The translations under genes and the position numbers were made by a program. Of a stretch of DNA of 64,000 nt, positions 1 to 15,100 are shown piece by piece. The notes beneath the pieces were generated by a model, which did not search any database, was not told where the DNA came from, and worked only from the letters and a program-made list of their open reading frames with translations. The DNA is from Dysidea avara. Its lineage: Eukaryota > Porifera > Demospongiae > Dictyoceratida > Dysideidae. Position 1 is the stretch's first letter; every line of letters starts with the position of its first letter. The stretch is from the NCBI RefSeq assembly GCF_963678975.1, contig NC_089280.1:17458780-17522779 (forward strand), read 5' to 3'.

Positions 1-150
1 GGAAATGCTCCCTATAGCAACTTGACAAATTTTATTTTGCCACTATAACTCAGTGAGCATTTCACCATGTTATTCCTGTCCTTCCATACAGATATATACA
101 TATGTCTTATCATCTAACAGATTTCGCACCCTATTCTCAGCTTTGCACAC

Positions 151-3100
151 CTCTATCCCAAGTTGTAGTGGATCCATGATGTATATAAGTTCTCCAGCTG
201 CGATCCAAAGTTTGCTACCAATAGCTTTTAGGCAGTTGATGTGAGTTAGTTGATCTGGTGGACACGAGATCCCAACAGTGAGAGGTTTGTGAATATCCCA
301 TGTGGTGCTGTCATCTGAAATAAATTTCATCACAACAAAACAGAATAATGCCATATTACTGTACGTACCACTTTCACACCTTAGAATAAAGGAGCCGCCC
401 AGGTTACATTCGGGTTACAACTTGGCAGCGATTATATAGACATTCAGGCAAACTTTTTACTATGGAGTATTGACCACACCCACATTATTGATAACATGAA
501 ATTACCGATCTAAACGAAAAAATAACCACTCTACAAGCAAGCTTACCCATCTAGGCCTTTAATAAAACTCCGTAATTATGCCATAAATGATTCAACAGCA
601 CTGATTGAAACATTAAACTACATAACACCAAAATTCTTTGTGATATATCTCTAGGATTTGTCTGTTCATCATAGTCAAAAATAGCCAGAACATACCAGCT
701 GCTGACCCATAATCGAATCTTTCAAGCATGTATATGTATATAACATATCCAATGGTTGCACTCATATTGGATTGTGTGATTGATTGATCACCTGGGAAGG
801 GCTATTAGCCTGCTACGGATTGGAAGTATTACAGCTATTATATGTGCAATACTTCCATTTTAAAATTATATGCTTAATGTCTTATAAACCACACCTTTGG
901 CCTTCTTTAAGATCATCAGGTTACCATCAGACTGTCCAATAAATACAGAATCACCAGCATATCTACATGGTATGATTGATACATTTACATCCATTACACG
1001 TGGGAGTATCACTCACTCAATACAAAAAGAATGTTTTTGTAGTTCTATTGAATTCAACTCTCTGTGACAATCCTTAACAATGTTGTGAAAATATAGCCTT
1101 TGGGTATACACAGTTTAAATGCCATAGTAAATAGATGATTCCTACTTTTTATTTTCTGAAATGATCCACATTACAAGTTCTTCAGCAGGCTCACCATCTG
1201 GACTTACAGAACCTTGCCTCAGTGGGTCCTTATTGTCAGAAACAATAGACAGCTCAGCAGGTGGTGGACTTAAGCTGCTTCTAGAGCGTCGACGGAATTC
1301 ATCTGACACAGGAATATTACCAGGTACCGCCACCATGCACTGAATATGTGGACATTTGGTGACAAAATGTTTCTTGACTTGCTATAAACCAACAAACACA
1401 AGCATGAACACTAGTGCTGATTCTACAATATGGACTTGAAGTCTTACTTTCTCACTGGGTGAAAACACTGAAACCACTTCAATGTGTGACTCAGTTTCAT
1501 GTGAGGTAGCTACCCAGATTTCTGCTGTACACTGTCCCAGCATGTTAGCACCAACAAATGATGATGATCGGACTGATCTAGTGGATGCTGATGATGATTC
1601 TAAAGACCTCATAGGAGAGGTGTCCGGTGTAAATATGCCTTTACTGATCCTTGCAACAGCAGAGCAGTCAATCTAATTATTTACACACATAATGAAGCAT
1701 TGGTCAACTACTTTAAGCAAGTTTTACTTTTCAGGAATAAAATAGCTTTATAGTAAACAAACAACATTTCCTTGATAGTAGCTAACTGTTAGTACACTCG
1801 ATAAAGTGCCAAAGTTGATGTTCACATTTGCATGTATGTAAATAGAAAAATGAGCCTGCTGTAATCTTGCCAATAATATAACCTCAATTTGTAGTGTTTT
1901 ACTAACTATTGGACAGTTCCTTAGAAAAAAAAAGAAGCATATGCAATTAATGGATAACCTCGTGCTTGGATCGGGAATAATATTTTATCGTTGATGGACT
2001 CACGGTTTGATTTGCCAGATATCTCTTCAGTGCCACACCAGTTTTTGGACTAACGGCTAACCTTGTGCCTACTCTGTCTCAAAATTTAAAAATTCTCTGG
2101 GGTGATGCTCCCAGACCTCCCTAGATTGGCAACTGTGGTGTTTTCAGTCTACTCAGATGGCCTTACCACCATTGTAGTGCTAGATCCGGCCCTGATAATG
2201 TGCCTACTTGAGAAGGGTACAGGGAAATATCAATTTAGTGTGTAAGGATACCGTACATGTAAGCAATATCTAAGGACTTGTCAACAATCCCAAAATATGC
2301 ACAAACTGACTTGAAACTAAATCTAAGAACACATACCATCCCCTGTATAGTTTGAGTCAGTGGGTCATTCAGATCAGCAAGACACACATGCTGTAATTTA
2401 AGGCAAAGTGGACCTACAAGTACGTATATTTACTACTAATTTAATACCACATCTTATTCTCTATTAATTGCAGTTACACTGAAAGTCATAGACCCAAACA
2501 GTCCAAATATTTTTGAAAGGGTACAGTCAATTGTCTTTCTCCCCTATGCAACAGTTGCCAAACATGGTACAGATGCATACCACATGACTTCGTACATATA
2601 CACTGCAGGTATACATACCCTTGAAATCTCAAGTCCTTTTAATGGGATCCTACCAATATAATCTGGCAGAGATGGCATCACACCAGACGCCCGATACCCA
2701 AGCAGCCAGTTCTGGTACCATGTAAAGCTTTCAAGGTTGATCCCTAGATGTACAATAGAAATAAACACCATATACACAGTACTTACCTTGCAATGGCTGC
2801 ACAGATTGTAAAGTTGGTGTCACACTTCTCTTGTATGTGCTATAGTTCAAGAAATTTTACAATGGTCATGTACAGTAGTACAACATGGCTATTGCCTACA
2901 TTTGCCTGAATTTATGTCAAATGTTAACTTACGGTTTTCTGGCAGGAGTGCTGGTTAACACTCCGGAAGCAGCAGTTGGAAGAGTGGATGATGAAGTATT
3001 TCTTCTAAACACTTTATCAAATCTGCAATTACGTCAATTACATAAGATCTACAATACCAATATGATTTACAACATACAGGGAACTCAGAAGAGACTTCTG

Positions 3101-6100
3101 TTTAGGCGTTTTCTTTTCATTCAACAATTTCTTCAGACTGTGCAAAAACAACAAAATAAAACATATCTAACTCATTTGTATGTGCAGTGTCAAAAATTAC
3201 AATCACAATTTGTAATGAACTCTTAGCGAGACTCGTACAGCAATTGTATTAATAATGAGGATTTACTTTCACAGTGTACTGAATATTGATAAAATACTGG
3301 ACATAGTATTGTTTTCTTACTTTCTGTTGTCCTCTTCAAGATAATGACACCTGTTCTTTAGCTGCATCAGCTCCTTAATCTTAGCAAACATTTCCTTCTT
3401 TGTGAACACAAACATGGCTCCCTAAATGGTACATAAGTTATCACAAATACTTAATAATATTATAGTAGGACTACAAACTGGACTGGACATCATACATTAG
3501 GGTACTGTACTATTTTAAGTGGTTACCATAGACAGAAAACAGGGAATAAATCAGCTAACAGTGTTACATATTGACTATAGAAATCAAATGCATGTCACTG
3601 TACCAGATTTTCATCATCAGGCAGTGATTCTTGTAGAGCTTTCTCCTGTTCACGACGGATACTACACAAAAAGAGAACAACAGTGTGAATATCTCTATGA
3701 ATGCAGCTCCTTAAATCATGGCTCCCTTTATAATTGTCTATTCACCTTGCAATCAAATCAGGTAAGGAATGGTAACATGAAGTGGAAGCTACCTTATGCA
3801 CATATTAACTTATGCCAAGCTGAAAAGAAGCCAAAATGACACAATCATAAAGGCTGAGTTATCTCAGGTACAGCCACATAAGGCACATATATACTATGTA
3901 CAGGAGGAGATAGGACATACACATGCATATACACTGCACATGAAACTGGAGCATGAATATGTCATACACATGCATATATCCCACACTACCCACAAGCATG
4001 CAACCATACACCACATAGCATTGTACACAGAGACACATGCTGTTGCATCACACACACACACACACTACATGTGCACACAAATAGGCTACTCAAAACCCTC
4101 AAATATATCACAGTTAACCACCTAAACCTAACAATAAAAAACACTTCTATACCTGGCTAGCTCATCTGAAAGGTTCTTTTCTTTGGCATTGCATTCATCT
4201 ATTATCTTCCTCAACTCCACATTTTGGCTAGAACAAGACAGTCATACTCAGTTACATGCTAGAGTTAATCTCTTACTTATTCAGAGCATCCAACTCAACA
4301 AGCATAGTCTGTTGGACTGCCTTCAGCTTCTCACTACATGATGTTCAGAGGTACTACAGATGAGATGTGTAAGTGAAATTCTTACGTCTCATCCACTGCT
4401 TCATCACGCTGATTTAACATCTGCTGCATTTCTGAAAGATTACAAATCCTTTTACACTTAAAGTGAGACATATAGTACACATACATATATGTAAACTAAA
4501 ACATATATTTCCAAAGAACAATGATACTATCATATTGTGGTTACACAGATGGCAACACTTGTAAACCACAGACTTAAAGTAATAGAAAGTTAATTCAGTT
4601 ACTTCTAGATGGTTAGGTATTATAAAAAGTTAACACAGGTGGTTATCCTAACTAGATAAGAATTCTTGAACAGCTGGCAGGCAATAAAAAAATAAAGCTG
4701 GCAATAGAGTACTGAATGTGTTTATCTGTTAAACAATACATCATTTTTTTATTATGACTTTTCTGCACCATTAAATAAAAACCCTCAAGAAATGAAACAC
4801 ATTTGTGGTTAACCACTGCATCATGTGATCATCCTACTGCATGTACAAAACAATGTCTAAACGAACAATCAGTATGGCTGTGATGCCAAACTATATTAAA
4901 TGGTGAAAACCAACATTTAAAAATTTAATATGTTGACTATAAAAAGACAATAGTGAATTTGTTTAGAGGTTTCAATAACACCAAGCTCATGGGATAAAAG
5001 CATTCCGTTGATACATGTATGCAGTGAACATCACATCTCATTGTAATACAATTTACCTGTCTGAGCAAATTCCTCGGGAGCCAATAATTCAAATTCCTGT
5101 GCTAAAGAGAGTGGAGGTGGTCCCTCTGTCCTGGCTTTGCGAAGAGTCACATTTTCACGCCCTGTGTTCTCCACTTCTACCCACAATGAGCTGGGTCCAA
5201 CAGAGCCTGATGGAAAATGGGAACAAGTATGATATGAAAGTGACTCATTTTAATAGTGAAAAATATTCTATAGAACAAGTAGGGTTTGAGACAGCTTGTT
5301 GACCAATTAGTTCTCAAAAAGGCGATTAAGCACCTCGTTTTGCTGTCAAATGACCAACACCTTTTCTTAGGTGAAATCAAGCAAACAAACTATAGTTTAG
5401 TTGATCAAAATCCTTGATCCCAGTTGCAGAAGTTCTACAAGACAATTGGTAGCAACCAACCCTTTAACCCTTCTTTTTGGTACCAATCTGTATGAGTTAA
5501 GTCATACTGTAAGGCATGACACAATGTGAGGTGATATTCATTTCACGGCATCTGCTGCTACCGTACTGTATGATAATCATGTGAAAAAACCATAAAAATG
5601 ACAATTACATGCACAATATTTGCCAGTTCATATTTTCTTAGCACATAGTCTAACACATACTATTCTGTGTGCTTTATTAGAGTGTTTCAATTGAAACTAT
5701 ACAATATACAACATTCCCAAATGCCATACAACTACTGAAAAGAAGCTCACAATACTTTATCAGTCAGATACCTCCACCCCACCCCTATATTTTAAGCAAA
5801 GCTTTACATGAAAGTCTCAGATACATCACCAACAACTGTAACATTGAATGAAACGCATGGCATGTTAAGCTGAGACCTGTACCCTGAGAATGCATCAGGA
5901 ACTATCTGAGAGAGTCTAAAATACAAAAATTTCCTTTGGGGGGAGGGGGCACTCCCAAATCCTGTCTACTCATGCTTATGCGGATCTTTACACCATTGCC
6001 CACTTATTTTTATAAACTTCACCAAAGCCATTTCCTACATGAAGCATGAAGGTTTGAAACTACAAGGTTACTCCTACAATAATTCAGTAACAAGATAAGA

Positions 6101-9100
6101 TTTTGTGCAACAAACTAACTCTCTGTAAGCTCTTGTGTACTGTCTGATGGTTCTGTTTCCACTTCCAGTTGGTTGTCACTGGGAGTTTGATCCTCAGAGT
6201 ACATTTCTTCTTCCTCCATTGAAGTTTGACTCTCAGTTACTAATTGCTTGTGCTCCAATGATGATGGAGGTGATGATTGTTCTGAAGCATTTGCTGTACC
6301 TAAAGTTTATGCAGCAATAGAATTAAGAGCTGAACTGAACACTATATACTAACACACTAAATTTGGTTCATTTTTGCTCACTGTATAGTGTGTGTATGCG
6401 CGTGTGCGTGTGTAGTGTATGTGCAAGTGTGTGTTGTGTGTGTGAATAGTCAAGTGGTTAGAGCACTGGCCTGGTAATCGTGGATTTTGCAATTGCTTGG
6501 TTTTCCGCAAAATTTTCATCCTTGAAAATTAATGATTATCAGGGTTAGCTTTAGTTCTCTGCTTACTAATAGGTAACCTCACGAGTAATCCTCGAAAATA
6601 AAACCACAAAAAATTCTGAAATTTGTCGAACTGCAAAAATTACATACCTCAAAAATTTGTACGTATACGGTATCCAAATTGATATAATATATTGCTCTGT
6701 TTCCTTGAACAAGAAACTTTACTCACATTGCTCCAGTCTACCCAGCTGTTGGAAATGGGGACCTGATGTCAACTGGCCCATCCAGCTGTAACCACAATGG
6801 GTACCTGGTGTAAACCGGGGAAGCAAATGTCAACTGTCCACATTTCACATGGTGAGTGAAGGTCCAGGTAGGACTTCGGCTGTCCATACCTTTACTTGTG
6901 AGACATAGTACAGCTTCCTGCGGGTTACTAGTCCTGCCCAAGGAGAATTTTCCTACACTGACTTGTAGCACCTGAGTAGCGCACGGGTATCCCAGTGCTG
7001 GTTCACTGGACAGGTGTGACTGCATGAGCTACAGCCAAAGGCTTTGCTTTGCTTACAGGAACATTCCCAAATTTAGAATAGTGGTGGTTACAAGAGACAG
7101 GGTTGAGTTCAGAAATGTTGAATTGGGCCTTAACATGTGTATATCAGAAGTGAATCTGTAGTGGTTGTTGAGTGGTAGTGGTGGCTATTTTATTTGAGTG
7201 GTGGTTGGTGACGACCACTGCCTTCCACTGTGGGCACATCCCTGTGTGTGGATGTGTGTGAGTGTGTACGCGCACGTGTATGTGTGTGTGTGTGGGTGTG
7301 TGTACTGTAATTAATACCACATTCAACTCTACACAACTTCACCTTCTGATTGTTGAGTTTGACTGTCAATTACTAATGGTTTGTGCTCCAATGATGATGG
7401 AGGTAATGCTTGTTCTGAGGCATTTGCAGTACCTAAAGTTTATGCAGCAAGAGAATTCAGAGCTCAACACTACTAACACACTAAATTTTGGCTCATTTTT
7501 GTTTGCTTTAAAGTGTATATGTGCGTGCGTGTGTGTGTTGTGTGTGTGTGTTGTAGTTAGCACCACATTCAACTCTACATGACTTCACCTTGTGATTGTT
7601 GAGTATGTTCTATTTCTTTATTTAGCGGCTCAGCAACAGCCCGTTCACTTTGAGTGTCTGACTGCTGGTTAATACTACTGCGTTGTGATGATACCAGTGA
7701 CAGAGAGTCCTCAGTAGGTTCAGGGGAGAATGCTCCTGGAACAAGGGGAATGCCACTTGAAGTGGTGATTAAACTGGAAGCAACGTCAACAACAGTAGGT
7801 TTCTCCCGGTCTTTAATAGATGGCAGCCTCCTAACATTTAAAAAATACACATTAAGACTACAAGAAGCACAACACAGACACATACGTGTGTACGCAGCAC
7901 ACACACAGACACACACACAGACACACGCACAAACACTACACACAGACACATACACACTACTACCACTACAACTACGACTACTACTACTACACTAGGGTTG
8001 GAACAACTGTACAAATACACCCTCCAAAACTTCTTTTGTAAGTGTTACCAAAGCTTCAAAGCTTTGTTGCTAATGTTGTGTCAGTAATAATAGATGAATG
8101 TTAGGATGAACTCTGTAGTACAGGCCCTGTACTTTGGCAGGTTTAAATTATAACTGCAACAAAAATACATGAATGGCAGCTGCCACAAGGAGTAACAATA
8201 CTTGTGCAACTGCCAGTATCTATGATAACACTTTGGAAGAAGGGTAACGCAGCGTCTGAAACTAGTGAAACCATTGAACTATTTGTCTCAGTCTAACAAC
8301 CACACACACACTACTACACTATACCACACACACACACACACACGCCCACACATAGTACACACACGCCCACACATAGTACACAACAATCAACCTATTCCGC
8401 AGCAAGCTTCTGTCTTTGCGTTCACTGGTTGAACGGTAGAACTCAACCGCCTGGGTGAATAATAACAAAAGGACTTCAAAACACTACATATCCACATCCA
8501 TACTGTATATTTACACATACAACATAAAAATACAGGGATGTATGTCCATATGCCCTTGTATAGTACTAAGTACATACATTATACAGCTTTCTTGATTCCT
8601 CTTTATGTTTTGCTTTAACTTCATCATAAGCAGCTTGTAAGTCCTCCACTATACATCCAAGAACATAAAATCATAGCAAACAATGAGGTGCACAGACTTA
8701 CAGGCAGACTTAGCATTTTCAAGTCGAGATGCAAGGTCGGCATTTTTCTCTCGCAGCTGATGATGGTTATTCTTCTCTTCCCTGTTTTCTTGTTCCAGCT
8801 GGTCTACGTACGTGTTGTGACGCTGTGTGGAGTAAAACAGTGAACTATATCAAGCAGTACATATTAAATTTGTGCCTCTAAAATGGTGGGCATGGGGGGG
8901 GGGGGGGGAGAACACAGAAGGTAGACTCTGTATGAGGTGTTTACCACTAGCCTAGGAGCTCATTTAATGAAGCAAACAGCAAATAGAATGAAGCAAACAG
9001 CAAATAGAACAATTTTTTTTTCTCATTTTATTTGGGATCTTCATCATTAATCACACATACAAATTCTGTACAATATTTCTTATATCACAGTGACACTATT

Positions 9101-12100
9101 ACTTTCTTCAATGAAGGACAAACAGATGCTGCAGTGCAGTACAAATCAAGGCATATTTGACCAGTAACAAAACCCACCACTGGTGTAATGATATACAGGT
9201 ACACTCGAATATATCATGTAAACTTCCCATATAACATGATACAAACAGTGAAACATGTAATATTGTGAGCACATCACTTTAAACTATATGTAAAGTGAAA
9301 GGAGCACTTTATGTATAAACATGTACTATTATTGGAACTGCTCCTTGTATACAACTGGGGAAGACCCATAAGAAGGCTAAGCCTATAAATACAGGTAATT
9401 AGAATCTTGACAAGTGCTAGAAGAAAGTTTCTAACTTGATCCTTTAATAACATGTACAGGCATGTGTGAAAAAGAAGTTGACCAAGAACTTTACCTGCAA
9501 TCAGCCTAAACTGTAGAGACTTTCACAGTAACAATTGATAACCAAACTAGGAAATTCCCTTCATTGCTAAACTTAGCTTGCTTGGTGTGTTGTAGCATAA
9601 ATTAAATTAGTAGTAAACTGTTCTAAAGATATTTCCAATTGTGTGTGCACGTGCACGTGTGTGTGTGAGTGAGTATGTGTCTGTGTATAGTGTGACAACA
9701 ACACTTATTACATCTGCAGCATAACTTGGAGTTAATGTTTCAATGTTACCTTCTGATTGAGCCTGCCATCTTTAAAACCATTGAGAATAAAGTTAAATTC
9801 ATTAGCTGTTTACTATGACAACATATCATTATCAGATCTAAAACCACTACACTTGATAATAACATATCAATGAACAAATCACTGTGGTTTTGTATCTATA
9901 ACATATACCTGACTTGGAAGAAATTTTGGCTCCAAATAAGTACAGTACATGGTGTGATTAAAGTAGACCAATGGTGTGACATGACGTATAGCAAAGTGGC
10001 TATTAGTGACATCGCACTACACTATACATTATGGACTATAAAAGATATAATTGTACTTTTTATTATTTTGCAACCACAAGATTCCTTTATGAGTAATGGA
10101 CCTTGACCTTGGGGATTGTATTGAGTAGAATCTCTATAGAAACTAAACTAATTCATTAGCCACAATCACAACATTGAATAAATGTGTATTTGTAGGTCTC
10201 ACATTGAACACCTGTTGCTATCCTTCCTTAAAAGGAAGGCATCATGGCTTAAGGCAAAATGCAACTCTGTCAAATTCACAACTTTCATTCCAAACCTTCT
10301 ATAGTATGTTCACATTGAGCTGAACCCTGAAAAAACAGCTAAAAATTAAAAGTGGATTTTTTCTCAACAGTTAACATTTCTGCCAACCAGATGATTATTG
10401 GTAACAGCAAAGGTGTCAACAACAGACACGTACGGTTTAGCTCCATTACAAGTTCGGGAAAGGGCTCTAATGGACACTGTACTTATATGGCTTCTCCATA
10501 GGAAATGTATTGTGAAAATTTTGATTGGCTGTAAATATTGTCAAACATTTGAACAACAAGATTTCGAAATATTTTTAGCGGGTCAAGCAGTACTACAAAT
10601 GAACCAAATTTCAAGATCGTGTGTAATTGTATCCATGAGTTATTAAATGTTTTTGAGGATTCAGCTCAACGCGAACATACTATAGACACTGCGTCACCCT
10701 GTAGACTGAGCTTTTCAGTATATTCTGTGATCACAAGCTACGCATATTCCTTAAAAGCTTAAACAAAATGAGAATATAGTCTACTAGCAGTACGCCTCTG
10801 CAGTCACTATACCATGGCCAACACATTTCAAGAGAAACAAGTCATTGCACAGCCTGCACCAATCGTCAATTACTTAATTTGATTACTAATAAAGTAATTA
10901 CGTACAGATTAAAATGTCTGAATCAGTCACTATGGCATTTCAAGTACAGCCAATCCATGGCTATACTCACTCACCTGGTGGAGTAGAAAACACCGAACAA
11001 TTTAAACACACAACAAAACACATACATGATGTTATATAGACAGACTACAATTTCACAAAGCATATTCAGAGTCAGCCATTATTCAGCTAAGGTAGATAGT
11101 AAGTGACCACAATGAGTGTAGTGAGTGTTTGTGGTCAAAAGTGATAATAGACTAAGTTGTATGCTACATGGTAAGCAGTCAAATAGTTGGTTACCAAAAC
11201 TGTTACAACCACAAACTCAAGGAAGCAGTCAGAGCACAACTGCTACTGAAGCAACTTATTACTACTTATTACAAGAGAAACACCTGTTTTATTATAATAA
11301 ACTCTCAGTTGAATTGACTGCTCAATTAAAGTACTTCATTGCCAAATGGTACTACAGCACAATAAAGCAGACACTTAAAGAAATCACACACAGCAAAGAC
11401 AGTGTAGTAATGGCACTGTCATTTAAACTAATAAATTGGTGTCCTAACTTAGATTCGGCAAAGTTTGTGTCCGTCTGTCCACACCAAGCTGTGTGAGCAA
11501 AATTCTGAAGTTCATACTAAAGGTGAAGTACAGTTAGAAAGTGCTACCTTATAGGTAGGTAGGTAGGTACAAATCTGTTTGTGGCTTTGTCAAGCAGAGG
11601 ATCAACTGCTGAACTGGGCTACGTATATCTGTTGTACAGTATCATGACAAATGGAAAATAAAAACAAGGGTGGTGATTATGTTGTGACATTTTAAAATTA
11701 CAAATCTAGCATAAGAAAGTAGAGACACTTACTGTATTACTAACTAATAGTTTGTGAACTAGTGGGATTGAATCTACTAGACAATCAAAACATCCACAAG
11801 GTACCTTACAACACCAAAGCCCAGTTCAAAGAATAAATCACCCACTATCCGCTTCTTGAGAGACTAATACAATAATTGCCATTGCCTCATGAGATCACAA
11901 CCTTGCTCTATCAAGTGTGTAACCTTGTATCTAGGATAACTGTAAACTACTGTAAGAATCAGACAGCTTAGACAGCAGGTGTCATTCCCAGTAAAGTATA
12001 AATCCTAATAGAACAGTCACTTGAATTTCACCATCACCATACATATTGTATACACCATATTTACATTGTATACAACACCTAACCAATGACTACGGTCTCT

Positions 12101-15100
12101 TAATTAGAAATACATTCTTTATAATGCTTGTGTAAACATTAATATTGTGTGTGCTGTATGTGTCTGTGTGTGTGATTGTGTGGGCATGTGTCTGTTCATA
12201 AGTGTGCCATATTTATGGTATAATAAACAGAAGCCAGCAACAATCTGGAATGCACTCAAATAAATTATGCATGATACATATCACTAACAGGCTGTTAGTG
12301 AGGTACTCCAAATGGATTCCTCTTCTCTTAACTACCGTTATTAATTATCTTTTAATTGGCTATACAAAAGATTTTCTTCACTAACCATAAAGTGGCATGA
12401 TAGTGAGACAGTGGTGTGACTTGGTGGTGTGATGCCAAATAGTAGCCACAAAATTCCATACAAGTAAACCACCATGACCTCAAGCATCATAGTGGGTATA
12501 ATCTCTATGGAAACTAAATTGATTCATTACAGTTGTGTTTAAAGAGTTTAGCTTTCAATATCCCCATAAGGAAGATGATGTGGTCTGAAGCACAAAGCAC
12601 TTTGAACTGTTATGACCCTGTACCTCAATGTTTACTACACTGTACACATACATATTGTCTTTGTGAACATGAGCCTTTCCACAGTCTTAGTTTAATAAAG
12701 TGTAGTAGGGTACTCTCAGAAACGTAGGGAAGTCCAGTACAGAGCACAGTAAACATAGCTACAACATGATGGTGCTGACAAATTTTATTACATGGCTACT
12801 TGGTCTAATTCTTTCCCTAACAGTGAAGAGAGGTTGAAATTTGTGGTCTGAATCATTAGAATAAAAACACCTTCAGAGTTTAAAGTTCTTTACATAAGAA
12901 TGTAAACACACACAGGTCAGTTGACCAAAACAGAATAACAGTTAAATACTTTTCCTGGAATACCACACAAAGCCGCAACACTGAGCAGTGATTCTAGTCC
13001 ATGATGTAATTACACACTTGAATTTTCAGCAAAACTGAAATACATATACCTTGAAGGTTTATTTCCCAAACAAACATCACAGGGACACCTAAGAAGTATC
13101 CAATGCTGCTGGCAACATTGTTTTATACGGTATACGTACAGATTTTTGAGGGATGTAATTTTCACAGATTTCACAGTTGCTTGGCTGTCTGTAAAGTTTT
13201 CATCCTCAAAAATTAATGGTTACCATGGTTAGCTCTATGCTCTAGGTAATCTCTGTGAAAAAATGAGTGACTCTCAGAAATAAAAACACGAAAATCCTGA
13301 AATTTGTTGATCTGCGAAGATTATGTACCTCGAAATTTTGTACATATATGGTTTTTTTAAAACTCAGTTATCAGATCAAATTTTAATAAAACGTGACCCA
13401 CTGAGTGAAAAACCAACTTATTTGCATAATTCTGTCATTGGCATGTTTCACCATCTTTTTGATTTCCCACATTGCTACAATGGCAAGTAGGGATTTCCCC
13501 TCATAGTTACCATCGTCACTTGTTTCACTACTTCTTATCGCTGGAACCTTACTTAATTTTCTATTGCACAAGTTTATTAATTCTTTTGTTAGAGAATCGC
13601 TTTAAATATACATCTGGCTCTGACTGCTGTATTAGAGTATCTTGATCTCACTACACAGTAGATTAAGCAAGGGGGCGTGGTACAATATCTTGTTCTCTAC
13701 AGAGCTAGATCATTGAGGGGTGTGATCATTCAAGGGTGTGTGGCCCATTTCAATTATGTTATAAGCCCACTATAGCTGCCTACCCAGTACTACTAGGGAT
13801 ACTACAGTCTGTAAAGCACCTCAAATAGTTTCATGACGTCTAAGTACATTCCTTCAAGGAAACCGTCAATACAGAAATTAACACTTTTGCATGGTTTCAT
13901 GGCATAAAGAAGACCATTTAATTGAAGATAAAAGGAATGGCGAAGCACAGAAGGCAGATATTTGTAGGAACAACAAAAGGCACATGCCCCCTGTGAATTT
14001 GTGGTGAGATAAAATGGTGTGTGTGCACTGGTTCATTTCAGAGGGGCCTTCGTTAAAACCCGGAACGGACCGGACCGGACCGGACCGGACCTGAATTTTA
14101 TTGTTGAGGAGCACGTATCCAACTAAAATAAATTTCGGTGCGCTTGCAAGGGATACAGGACGTGGACTCTGTTCTTCATTTGCACTCAGGGCACGATTGT
14201 CTACTGATATCCAGAGTGGCTGATGGTGATTTCGAAGCAAATATAGTCGTATACTGGTATATACACAAGTTTGCGAAGCGGAAACGTAGCGTATTACAAG
14301 GACTGGATACTCTCACCGTAGCTAACAATGGCGGCGACATACAAGCTAGCCAAGACTGGTCATAGATAATATAGCTAACTGGACTGATCTGTATACATAC
14401 CGTACGCAAGGAAATTTAGACTTAAGAAAATTTTGACTAATCAAACCCGATTCGTCAAATTCTCTCGCGTATAAATTTCCTTGCTTACGGTATGTAGATC
14501 AGTCCAGGTATATTATTTGTGATCAGTCTTACAGTAGCTAGCTTGTATCTCGCCACCATTGTTAGCTACGGTGAGAGTATCCAGTCCTTGTAATACGCTA
14601 CGTTTCCGCTTCGCAAACTTGTATAAATACCAGTATACGACTATATTTGCTTCGAAATCACCATCAGCCACTCTGGATATCAGTAGACAATCGTGCCCTG
14701 AGTGCAAATGAAGAACAGAGTCCACGTCCTGTATCCCTTGCAAGCGCACCGAAATTTATTTTAGTTGGATACGCGCTCCTCAACAATAAAATTCAGGTCC
14801 GGTCCGGTCCGGTCCGTTCCGGGTTTTAACGAAGGCCATTTCAGAGGAGGGTGGACATGCGCACGTGAGCGCATACATTTGCATTAAAATTATAACTAAG
14901 CCTTCAGCAAAGTTTGAATAAACACCATTCGAAAGTGTGCTTGACGTTTAGTATATTTAGCCGGTCTGCCCCACTCTTCCCCGCTATTCCCGGCACGTAA
15001 ATCGCTCTTGAATTTATAGAGGATCACGTGTGCAGTAAGTTTGTCAGTGGAATCAATGCGTTGCACTCTAGAGACACCTTATAAGCTTGTATTCGAGCCC

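Larger units (their letters stand above)
6226..7560 (-). repeat. Duplicated exon plus intron flank inside the JIP gene
   Basis: Exon 7343-7432 and the 3' part of exon 6120-6299 encode near-identical peptides (GTANASEQ, PPSSLEHK, SQT) and share their intron flank (about 6290-6430 with 7425-7560). The end of exon 7343-7432 and the end of exon 7589-7830 also share flanking sequence (about 7300-7355 with 7545-7605). All copies keep the same phase-1 donor and the same AG acceptor, so the added exon is in frame. Confidence 0.8.

Noticed and set aside
6444..6480. A functional tRNA gene
   Set aside because: Only the 5' half is present; anticodon stem cannot pair and no T-arm follows.
7575..8020. Frames rich in Cys/Val or His/Thr near 7.2-8.0 kb
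   Set aside because: TG/CA microsatellite translations. Only 7589-7830 on the minus strand is a real exon.
14138..14829. Open frames on both strands with identical peptides
   Set aside because: They are mirror copies in the arms of a palindromic element and show no known domain.
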